DNA from: Holosporaceae bacterium | GTDB lineage: Bacteria > Pseudomonadota > Alphaproteobacteria > UBA3830 | Assembly (NCBI GenBank): GCA_031276835.1 | Contig: JAISMI010000012.1 | Span: 1-8,226, forward strand | Length of the DNA: 8,226 bases | Direction: 5' to 3' | Part shown: positions 1-5,570 of the stretch, in pieces | Layout of the letters: each line of letters begins with the position of its first letter | Numbering within the stretch: the first letter of the stretch is position 1 | Notes under the pieces: model-generated | The model's input: the letters and a program-made list of their open reading frames with translations, nothing else | Told to the model about the DNA's origin: nothing | Database searches by the model: none | Made by a program: the position numbers and the translations under genes

Positions 1-146
1 AACGTTTTAGACATAGTCGTCTCCGTCGACATGGCGTTGGACTTCTCGTTTTGCTTTCCGCCGAACGAAAACTTCTTTATTGTAGTCTCCTCCGCCGTCG
101 GCCCCTGCGAATTAACGTCATTTTCTTTCTTTTCGTCCGAATTCAT
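1..146 (-). CDS. Unidentified protein, N-terminal 48 codons only (partial)
   Basis: An open frame reads leftward from an ATG at 146-144 and runs off the window at base 1. The visible product begins MNSDEKKENDVNSQGPTAEE and continues with a Lys-, Glu-, Ser- and Thr-rich, strongly hydrophilic stretch containing KKFSFGGK at about residues 24-31. It has no signal peptide or membrane segment and looks disordered. An in-frame TGA lies two codons upstream of the ATG, so the gene cannot begin further out. AGGA at 160-157 is a plausible ribosome binding site with a rather long 10-base spacer. The gene is divergent from tRNA-Gly and the arn operon. I do not recognise the family; a disordered N-terminal tail before a folded domain is one possibility. 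That it is a real gene is inferred from the start context, the open frame and the promoter-like sequence upstream. Confidence 0.6.
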   Translation of the reverse strand, partial: MNSDEKKENDVNSQGPTAEETTIKKFSFGGKQNEKSNAMSTETTMSKT

Positions 147-166
147 TTTTTTTCAATCCTAACCTT

Positions 167-193
167 ATTATATTATGAAACGAAAAAAGTTAA
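167..193 (-). promoter_or_regulatory. Candidate promoter for the leftward partial gene
   Basis: Read on the minus strand, a perfect TATAAT lies at 172-167, about 20 bases before the ATG at 146. The best -35 match is TTAACT at 193-188 (4 of 6), but the spacer is only 15 bases, shorter than the preferred 16-18. The region is very AT-rich, so a chance -10 match is possible. The implied 5' leader would be short, with its AGGA at 160-157. Confidence 0.35.
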
Positions 194-242
194 TAAATAA
201 TTAATTTCAAACTTCGAAAAAAGCGGTCTGCAAACGGCTTCT

Positions 243-254
243 ATATTGCAATAT
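243..254. repeat. 12-base perfect palindrome, possible operator
   Basis: ATATTGCAATAT at 243-254 is a perfect inverted repeat with no spacer. It completely contains the candidate -35 element TTGCAA (246-251) of the tRNA-Gly/arn promoter, where a repressor site would be expected. Without relatives to compare, an operator role is inference, and a chance palindrome in AT-rich DNA is possible. Confidence 0.35.
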
Positions 255-274
255 CCCTCGGTTCTGTGTAGCAT
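246..274 (+). promoter_or_regulatory. Candidate promoter for tRNA-Gly and the arn operon
   Basis: TTGCAA (246-251) and TAGCAT (269-274) are separated by exactly 17 bases. Each matches the sigma-70 consensus at 4 of 6 positions. The predicted transcription start, about 281, lies a few bases before the mature tRNA 5' end at 288, as is common for stable RNA genes. I see no other promoter or terminator between the tRNA and arnT, so the same promoter may drive the operon. Confidence 0.45.
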
Positions 275-287
275 TCGTGGAAAAGTC

Positions 288-361
288 GCGGGCGTAGCTC
301 AATGGTAGAGCGTAAGCTTCCCAAGCTTGCTACGAGGGTTCGATTCCCTTCGCCCGCTCCA
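288..361 (+). tRNA. tRNA-Gly (anticodon CCC)
   Basis: A full cloverleaf folds by eye. The acceptor stem GCGGGCG (288-294) pairs with CGCCCGC (351-357). The D arm is GCTC/GAGC. The anticodon stem TAAGC/GCTTG closes the loop TTCCCAA (318-324), giving anticodon CCC at 320-322, which reads GGG. The T arm is GAGGG/CCCTT around TTCGATT. The discriminator base is U, as usual for bacterial tRNA-Gly, and CCA is encoded at 359-361. The total of 74 bases including CCA is typical. The arnT start codon lies only 17 bases beyond the CCA, so tRNA processing from a joint transcript would leave a very short arnT leader. Confidence 0.96.
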
Positions 362-378
362 TTTGTCGAGATTATGTA

Positions 379-2049
379 ATGCAAGATCGTAAGTTCGCCG
401 TCGTCTGGCCAAGCGGCTATAAAGGAATAATTTTTCTCGCCCTAATACTGTCGATTTTCTTTTCCTATGAAATGGTAAACCGGCATTTTGCAGATCCGGA
501 CGAAGGACGCTATGTGGAAATTCCTCGCGAAATGGTGACGACCGGAGATTTTATCACTCCGAAACTGAACGGATTGAAATATTTCGAGAAACCGGTTTTA
601 TTCTACTGGATGCAGGCTGCGGTTATAAAAATTTTTGGAATTAACGAAACGTCCATGAGATTGTGGACCGTCATTTTTGCCATTCTCGGATGTTTGGGAA
701 CGTTCGTCATTGGATCAAGATACTACTCCAATGCAGTTGGATTAACGTCGACGGCAATATTGGCGACAAATATTTTATACTATGCCCACAGTCGATTAAT
801 TATTCTCGATCTGGCGGCGGCGACGCTGCTGAACGGCGCATTATGGTGCTTTTTCGCCGCTTTCGTGAGAGATAATCGCAAAAAAACCATAATTATGGCC
901 ATGTACGCTTTTTCCGCATTGGCCTGCCTCGCCAAAGGATTGGTGGGAATCGTTCTGCCTGGATTGGTAGCTTTTCTCTGGATTGCGTTCACAAAAAATT
1001 GGTCCAAAATCAAGAACATGCTCCATATTTCTGGAATTCTGCTGTTTTTGGCGATATTTTTGCCATGGCATATTTTGGTCGCCGCTAAAAATGACGATTT
1101 TTTATATTTCTACTACATTGTTGAACACTTCCTTAGATATACGACGGAAATACATAACAGATACCAACCGCCGTGGTTTTTCATTCCGATTCTGCTGGCG
1201 GGACTTCTGCCCTGGACTGGATTCTCTTTGGCGGCCATAAAAAATATGTTCCGCAAAGCGCGGTCTAATAATTCCGACCATATTTTCTTCGGATGTTGGA
1301 TTTTCGGTATTTTGGGATTTTTTTCTTTTTCCGGATCAAAATTAATTCCTTATATTTTACCAATTCTCCCTCCAATCGCCCTGATAACCGGAATTACGTT
1401 GGTCAAATCCCTTGAAACAGATGGTCGAGACTTCAAAATCGGAGCCTGGAGCAGCATAATATTATTCGCCGTCGCAAGCGTCGCCTATGCGTTTGCAAAA
1501 TCAGAAATCATGGACGTGTTAACCAATCGGGACGCGGTTCTGTTGATAAATATTTTCGTCGGACTTCTGGCGGCGGCGACAATTGTTTTGATACTATCGC
1601 TATATGGAAAAATGTCAAAAATTATCGCCGTAATCGTCTACATATTTATTGGCGCCAATATGATGTGGCTAATAAATAAAGCCGCCGTTTTGTATCAGGA
1701 GGTCAAAAAACCCACCACCAAACCGTTGGCGGAAACGATTAAACTAAACAGAAGAAAAGACGATTTGGTTTTTTGCTATAAACGATATTACTACGACTTC
1801 CCCGTTTACCTAAATTCAACTGTGGGAGTGGTGGATTTCGTCGGAGAATTCCAATTCGGAGCCGCCGCCGATCCCAATAACGATAAATTAATTACGGAGG
1901 AAGCGTTTTGGAAATTATGGGACGCTATAAATAAAAGGATTTTTCTGCTATTGTCTCGAGAGCATTATCGGAAGGTTTTTGCCGAAAGAAATTACAGCCA
2001 TAGGATTTTGGATTTCAACAAGTATTTTATAGTGATAACAAATAAATGA
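379..2049 (+). CDS. arnT: ArnT-like lipid A aminoarabinose transferase (GT83, PMT family)
   Basis: Inner-membrane glycosyltransferase that would move 4-amino-4-deoxy-L-arabinose from undecaprenyl phosphate to lipid A on the periplasmic face. The 556-residue length is close to E. coli ArnT (550). The first membrane segment (about 16-33) is followed by the family's acidic loop, DPDEGRY at 39-45, then EIPREMV (47-53) and LKYFEKPVLFYW (66-77); the FEKP block is an ArnT hallmark. LDLAAA near 143-148 carries a further conserved acidic position. About ten more hydrophobic segments follow, then a soluble C-terminal part (roughly 440-556), as in the PMT superfamily. The ATG at 379 overlaps an ATG-TAA at 374-379; GAG at 368-370 is a weak ribosome binding site. 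The gene heads the operon and overlaps the next by 4 bases (ATGA). Other PMT enzymes transfer different amino sugars, but arnB, arnC and the ArnA domain beside it favour Ara4N. Confidence 0.88.
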   Translation: MQDRKFAVVWPSGYKGIIFLALILSIFFSYEMVNRHFADPDEGRYVEIPREMVTTGDFITPKLNGLKYFEKPVLFYWMQAAVIKIFGINETSMRLWTVIFAILGCLGTFVIGSRYYSNAVGLTSTAILATNILYYAHSRLIILDLAAATLLNGALWCFFAAFVRDNRKKTIIMAMYAFSALACLAKGLVGIVLPGLVAFLWIAFTKNWSKIKNMLHISGILLFLAIFLPWHILVAAKNDDFLYFYYIVEHFLRYTTEIHNRYQPPWFFIPILLAGLLPWTGFSLAAIKNMFRKARSNNSDHIFFGCWIFGILGFFSFSGSKLIPYILPILPPIALITGITLVKSLETDGRDFKIGAWSSIILFAVASVAYAFAKSEIMDVLTNRDAVLLINIFVGLLAAATIVLILSLYGKMSKIIAVIVYIFIGANMMWLINKAAVLYQEVKKPTTKPLAETIKLNRRKDDLVFCYKRYYYDFPVYLNSTVGVVDFVGEFQFGAAADPNNDKLITEEAFWKLWDAINKRIFLLLSREHYRKVFAERNYSHRILDFNKYFIVITNK

Positions 2050-2399
2050 CTAATGTTTTTCTTATATTTTTTCAGGTGATCATAAACACGTTGGCCCAAC
2101 TGCTGTTGAAAAAAGGAGTCGGAGTTATAAATTTCAGCCAGTCTTGGTGGGCGTTGTTGACGTCGATTGCGTTCAACGTCCACATATTGGGGGGCGTTTT
2201 TATTTTTATTATTTCGTTGCTGCTGTGGCTTTATTTATTATCGCAGTTTGATCTAAGTTTTCTCTATCCTTTTGGAAGTTTATCCTACGTGCTGGCCGCC
2301 GTCGGTGGATGGTTTTTTTTCGCGGAAAACATCACTCTGTACCGCGGCGGAGGAATTTTATTAATATTAATAGGAGTAATATTAGTTGCCAAAAGTTGA
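2046..2399 (+). CDS. Small SMR-type membrane protein, ArnE/ArnF-like flippase subunit
   Basis: A 117-residue, four-helix membrane protein of the small multidrug resistance/EamA type. Helices lie at about 4-22, 46-66, 72-93 and 99-115. The segment LSFLYPFGSLSYVLAA (70-85) corresponds to the conserved VGIAYPMLSLNFVW region of ArnE, with the Tyr-Pro pair at 74-75. In E. coli, ArnE (111 aa) and ArnF (128 aa) together are proposed to flip undecaprenyl-phosphate-Ara4N to the periplasmic side. Only one such gene is present here, so a homodimer or a partner elsewhere must be assumed. Its ATG overlaps the arnT stop (ATGA), suggesting coupled translation, and its last 14 bases overlap arnB. A general EmrE-like transporter is the alternative, but the position inside the arn operon makes the flippase role more likely. 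I cannot decide between ArnE and ArnF. Confidence 0.8.
   Translation: MTNVFLIFFQVIINTLAQLLLKKGVGVINFSQSWWALLTSIAFNVHILGGVFIFIISLLLWLYLLSQFDLSFLYPFGSLSYVLAAVGGWFFFAENITLYRGGGILLILIGVILVAKS
2372..2376 (+). promoter_or_regulatory. Ribosome binding site that fixes the arnB TTG start
   Basis: AGGAG lies inside the end of the SMR-like gene, 9 bases before TTG at 2386. No ATG or GTG is available nearby in the arnB frame, and the family's N-terminal KFLPLSRPTV block begins at residue 6 from this TTG. The site and the protein alignment therefore agree on a TTG start. Confidence 0.75.
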
Positions 2400-3537
2400 T
2401 AAATTTTTACCGCTCTCCAGACCGACCGTGAGCGATGAAACAATCGAAGAAGTAGTTCGAGTTTTAAAATCCGGATGGTTGGCCACGGGTCCGTTAACTA
2501 AAAAATTCGAAAAAGATCTATCTGAATATTTCGGAGGCAGAAGCGTTCTGTGTTTTACGTCGGCCACCGCCGGACTTCACGCGACTTTAATGGCCATGGG
2601 AGTCCAGGAAGGAGACGAAGTCGTTACGACTCCGTTCACTTTTGTCGCCACCGCCAACGTTATAGCGATGCTGGGAGCCAAGCCGGTTTTCGTCGATATC
2701 AAAAAGGACGACTTTAACGTCGATCCCGACAAAATCGCAGACGCATGCACTTCAAAAACAAAAGTTATAATGCCGGTGCACTATGCCGGATTGTCCGTAG
2801 ATCTGGATCCCATCTATGAAATAGCGAATCTTAAGGGACTGCGAGTCCTTGAAGACGCCGCCCACGCCTTCGGATCTTCCTATAAAAAACGCAAGATTGG
2901 CGCGTTTGGCGACGCGCAGGTTTTTAGTTTCCATCCCATAAAGAATATGACTTCCGGAGAAGGCGGATGCGTCGTTCTGGATTCCGAATACGAGCAAAAA
3001 TTTTTAAATCTACAAAGATTTCACGGCATAGACCGCTCCATCTGGGATAGGTTTTCCAAAAACGGCAGTTGCTATTACGACGTGGTATTTCCTGGTTTCA
3101 AAAGTAATTTATCGGATATTCAAGCGGCCATAGGCATACATCAGCTGCAGGAAGTGGAAACGCTAAACGATAGAAGACGACGCCTAATGGCTAGATATCG
3201 TCGCGCTCTGGAGGGGATGCGGGACAAACTCCACATGCAGGGAATTCCAAAATATGATTTCGTTCATTCCGGTCATCTTTTCCCCATATGTCTGCAGGAC
3301 GCTGAAAAAAGAGACGATTTTATGTCATTTTTAAAGGAAAATTCCATTGGCGCAACGCCCTACTACACTCCGCTGCATTTATTTACCTACTACCGCGACA
3401 CTTTCGGATATAAAAGGGGAGATTTTCCTAACGCCGAATACGTCGGCGAACGCGTCGTATGTCTACCACTCTACTACGACCTGGAAGAGAACGAGCAGGA
3501 CTATATTGTCGAAATAATTGGTAAATTTTTTAGTTAG
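2386..3537 (+). CDS. arnB: ArnB, UDP-4-amino-4-deoxy-L-arabinose aminotransferase (PLP-dependent)
   Basis: Cytosolic aminotransferase of the DegT/DnrJ/EryC1 family that converts UDP-4-keto-pentose plus glutamate to UDP-Ara4N. The 383-residue protein follows E. coli ArnB closely: KFLPLSRPTV (6-15), LKSGWLATGP (27-36), SATAGLHATLMA (59-70), KVIMPVHYAG (126-135), VLEDAAHAFG (154-163) and FSFHPIKNMTSGEGG (180-194). Lys186 in the SFHPIKN motif is the expected PLP Schiff-base lysine (Lys188 in E. coli), and Asp157 the cofactor-ring aspartate. GFKSNLSDIQAAIG (near 237-250) matches the YKYNLTDINAAIA block. Translation starts at TTG inside the upstream gene, with AGGAG 9 bases before it. No key residue is missing. 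Related enzymes aminate other nucleotide sugars, but the close resemblance and the neighbours support the Ara4N function. Confidence 0.93.
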   Translation: MPKVDKFLPLSRPTVSDETIEEVVRVLKSGWLATGPLTKKFEKDLSEYFGGRSVLCFTSATAGLHATLMAMGVQEGDEVVTTPFTFVATANVIAMLGAKPVFVDIKKDDFNVDPDKIADACTSKTKVIMPVHYAGLSVDLDPIYEIANLKGLRVLEDAAHAFGSSYKKRKIGAFGDAQVFSFHPIKNMTSGEGGCVVLDSEYEQKFLNLQRFHGIDRSIWDRFSKNGSCYYDVVFPGFKSNLSDIQAAIGIHQLQEVETLNDRRRRLMARYRRALEGMRDKLHMQGIPKYDFVHSGHLFPICLQDAEKRDDFMSFLKENSIGATPYYTPLHLFTYYRDTFGYKRGDFPNAEYVGERVVCLPLYYDLEENEQDYIVEIIGKFFS

Positions 3538-3542
3538 CTATC

Positions 3543-3547
3543 GGAGG
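3543..3547 (+). promoter_or_regulatory. Ribosome binding site for the arnC GTG start
   Basis: A full GGAGG in the 14-base gap between arnB and arnC precedes the GTG at 3552 by only 4 bases, which is short. No other start codon occurs before the conserved glycosyltransferase fold, so GTG is the best available choice. Confidence 0.65.
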
Positions 3548-3551
3548 CGAC

Positions 3552-4544
3552 GTGCAGAAGAAATTTTTATCTGGGGAAAAATTGAAAAAAAAACCAATCC
3601 CCGTCAAAAACGTCCCAAGCGTATCGATTGTAATTCCGATGTTCAATGAAGAGGAAAATGTCGATATATTGAGTAAGCGTCTACTAAAAACCATGGACTC
3701 CATCGGCAAAACATATGAGATAATTTTCGTAGACGACGGCAGCGGCGATAAAACTCCGACCATGCTGCGTAATCTGTTTAAAAAACGATCCGACGTCGTA
3801 AGGATCATCACATTTAACGGGAATTACGGCCAGTACGTGGCGATTCTAGCCGGATTCGAGCATGTGCGCGGAGACGTAATAGTAACGCTGGACGCAGATT
3901 TGCAGAATCTTCCGGAGGAAATACCCAATTTATTGGCCAAAATCGACGAAGGATACGATCTCGTCGGAGGATATCGAGCCAAACGTCATGATAATTTTTT
4001 CCGCACCTACGCGTCAAAAATTGTAAATTTCATCAGAGCCAAGGCGACCGGCATTGAAATGAAAGATCACGGCTGCATGCTTAGGGCATACAAAAAATTC
4101 ATTGTAGACGAGGTTGTGAAAACTCGCGAAACTTCAACTTTCATTACGGCTCTTGCCCAAAAATTTGCCGGAAACCCCATCGATATCCCCGTAACCCACG
4201 AGGAACGCGCCGCGGGAGGATCTAAGTACAGCCTTTATAAACTTATCCGTATTACTTTTGATCTTCTGACGGGATTTTCGCTGGTTCCTCTGCAGTTTTT
4301 TACCATAGTCGGCATGTTAATTTCTTCCGCCAGCGGAATTTACTTTTTTGTGGAACTGTTTAAAAAAGTCGTAAGTCGTCATCATGGATACGGACTGCAT
4401 TTCGCATTCGTGTTTCTACTGCTGAGCGTAATAATTCTCGGAGTCGGATTGTTGGGCGAATATCTGGGAAGAGCCTACTTCGCCATCTGCGAGCATCCGC
4501 GTTTTATAATCCGCGAAATACTTGAAAAAAAGAATGGGAAATAA
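3552..4544 (+). CDS. arnC: ArnC-like undecaprenyl-phosphate aminoarabinose (formamido-arabinose) transferase, GT2
   Basis: Membrane-anchored GT2 enzyme of the DPM1 type that moves the arabinose derivative from UDP to undecaprenyl phosphate on the cytosolic face. It has 330 residues against 322 in E. coli ArnC. Visible motifs: VSIVIPMFNEEENV (24-37), FVDDGSGDKT (59-68), NYGQYVAILAGFEHVRGD (91-108), LDADLQNLPEEIP (113-125) with the metal-binding DAD at 114-116, DHGCMLRAYKKFIVD (172-186) and GGSKYSLYKLI (222-232). Two membrane helices lie at about 245-268 and 283-306, ending in GLLGEYLGRAYF. The start is GTG with GGAGG just upstream, and the N-terminus before residue 20 is Lys-rich. In E. coli the enzyme uses the formylated sugar; no formyltransferase is encoded beside it here, so the true donor is open. 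A general dolichol-phosphate-mannose-like synthase is a less likely alternative. Confidence 0.9.
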   Translation: MQKKFLSGEKLKKKPIPVKNVPSVSIVIPMFNEEENVDILSKRLLKTMDSIGKTYEIIFVDDGSGDKTPTMLRNLFKKRSDVVRIITFNGNYGQYVAILAGFEHVRGDVIVTLDADLQNLPEEIPNLLAKIDEGYDLVGGYRAKRHDNFFRTYASKIVNFIRAKATGIEMKDHGCMLRAYKKFIVDEVVKTRETSTFITALAQKFAGNPIDIPVTHEERAAGGSKYSLYKLIRITFDLLTGFSLVPLQFFTIVGMLISSASGIYFFVELFKKVVSRHHGYGLHFAFVFLLLSVIILGVGLLGEYLGRAYFAICEHPRFIIREILEKKNGK

Positions 4545-4546
4545 TT

Positions 4547-5563
4547 ATGAACATATTAATCATAGGGGCCGGAGGTTTCATTGGCAGTCACTTATCGGAA
4601 GAAATTCTAGCCCGTCGTAAAGATTGGCGCATAACGGCCGTCGATATTGCGTCGGAAAAAATTGAGCGCCTAATGGAGGACAAAAATTTCGATTTCATCC
4701 GAAGCGACATACTAAAAGACTTTGATCTGATAGAAGAACGCGTGAAGAACTGCGACGTAATTTTTCCGCTGGCGGCCATTGCTAATCCATTGATTTACGT
4801 GCAAAATCCTCTAAAAGTGTTCGAGCTGGATTTTGAAGCCAATCTTCGCATAGTAAAACTGGCGGTAAAATATGGCAAACGCATTATTTTCCCATCCACT
4901 TCTGAAGTCTACGGCATGTGCGACGACGACGAATTTCTAGAGGAAGACTCCAATTGCGTAACCGGTCCTATTTGCCGACAAAGATGGATCTATTCCTGCT
5001 CCAAGCAAATGCTTGACCGCGTGATCTACGCCTATGGAATTCGAGACAATCTGCATTACACGCTGTTTCGTCCATTCAATTGGATTGGTCCGCGTCTCGA
5101 CGACATACGCAATGAAAACAACGGCAGTTCACGCGTAGTCACTCAATTTCTAAGTAATATCCTGCACGGAAAAAACATCAATTTGGTGGACGGAGGCTCT
5201 CAAGTTCGATGTTTCACTTATATTTCCGACGGCATTTCCGCCCTCGTAAAAATTATAGAAAACAAGGACAACTGCGCGGATAAACAAATATTCAACATCG
5301 GAAACCCTCGCAACGAATACAGCATTAGAGAGTTGGCCCATAAAATTGTTGAACTCGCGAAAAAATACGACAAACTAAAGAATCTTGTGAAAAAAATAGA
5401 AATAGTCGCCGCCAATTCCGCCGATTATTACGGAAAATCATATCAGGACGTGTCCAAAAGAGTTCCGTCCATAAAAAAAGCGGAACGACTACTGGGATGG
5501 CGGCCGCTTATAGCCATGGACGAATTGCTATCAAAAACAATGGATTTTTATTTCGCCAATTAA
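4547..5563 (+). CDS. arnA: Stand-alone ArnA C-terminal domain: UDP-glucuronate oxidative decarboxylase
   Basis: NAD-dependent extended short-chain dehydrogenase that oxidises and decarboxylates UDP-glucuronate to UDP-4-keto-arabinose, the first committed step to Ara4N. The 338 residues correspond to only the C-terminal half of E. coli ArnA (660 aa); the N-terminal formyltransferase is absent. The Rossmann motif GAGGFIG is at 7-13. Catalytic positions are intact: Ser119-Glu120 in PSTSEVYG, Tyr149 and Lys153 in YSCSK, and Arg305 in the YQDVSKRVPSI block. These align with E. coli Ser433, Glu434, Tyr463, Lys467 and Arg619 at a constant offset of 314, so there is no net gap. GPRLDDIRNENNGSSR (181-196) is also ArnA-like and argues against UDP-xylose synthase. 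The ATG lies 2 bases after the arnC stop, with only a weak GGGA upstream, so translation is probably coupled. Last gene of the operon. Confidence 0.92.
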   Translation: MNILIIGAGGFIGSHLSEEILARRKDWRITAVDIASEKIERLMEDKNFDFIRSDILKDFDLIEERVKNCDVIFPLAAIANPLIYVQNPLKVFELDFEANLRIVKLAVKYGKRIIFPSTSEVYGMCDDDEFLEEDSNCVTGPICRQRWIYSCSKQMLDRVIYAYGIRDNLHYTLFRPFNWIGPRLDDIRNENNGSSRVVTQFLSNILHGKNINLVDGGSQVRCFTYISDGISALVKIIENKDNCADKQIFNIGNPRNEYSIRELAHKIVELAKKYDKLKNLVKKIEIVAANSADYYGKSYQDVSKRVPSIKKAERLLGWRPLIAMDELLSKTMDFYFAN

Positions 5564-5567
5564 TTGG
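5556..5567. repeat. 12-base perfect palindrome at the convergent junction
   Basis: CCAATTAATTGG spans the stop codon of the arnA-like gene (TAA at 5561-5563) and most of the 7-base gap before the end of the suhB-like gene. As RNA it could form only a 4-base stem with a 4-base loop and no GC-rich stem or long U tract follows, so it is not a convincing intrinsic terminator. Confidence 0.3.
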
Positions 5568-5570
5568 ACA

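Noticed and set aside
212..240. Imperfect hairpin AAGCGGT...ACGGCTT next to a run of A, resembling an intrinsic terminator on the minus strand.
   Set aside because: The stem is only 4 plus 2 base pairs around a mismatch, and no leftward gene lies upstream that would need to end there.
336..351. A 16-base sequence, GGGTTCGATTCCCTTC, recurs in inverted orientation at 8098-8113 and brackets the window like attachment-site repeats.
   Set aside because: Both copies are the T arms of complete tRNAs (Gly and Trp), where this sequence is conserved for structural reasons. No integrase or other mobility gene lies between them.
780..1071. Overlapping minus-strand open frames of about 76-79 codons inside arnT.
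   Set aside because: They lie antisense within a clearly conserved gene, show no recognisable motifs and are explained by its codon composition.
379..5563. The arn operon as a recently acquired island inserted at the tRNA-Gly 3' end.
   Set aside because: The placement is suggestive, but there is no integrase, no duplicated tRNA 3' end downstream of the operon, and by eye the base and codon use (for example frequent GGA glycine codons) resembles the core genes to the right.
4547..5563. UDP-xylose synthase or a generic UDP-glucose 4-epimerase as the identity of the last operon gene.
   Set aside because: The Ser-Glu pair in PSTSEVYGMC, the GPRLD block and the YQDVSKRVPSI segment carrying the Arg619 equivalent match ArnA specifically.
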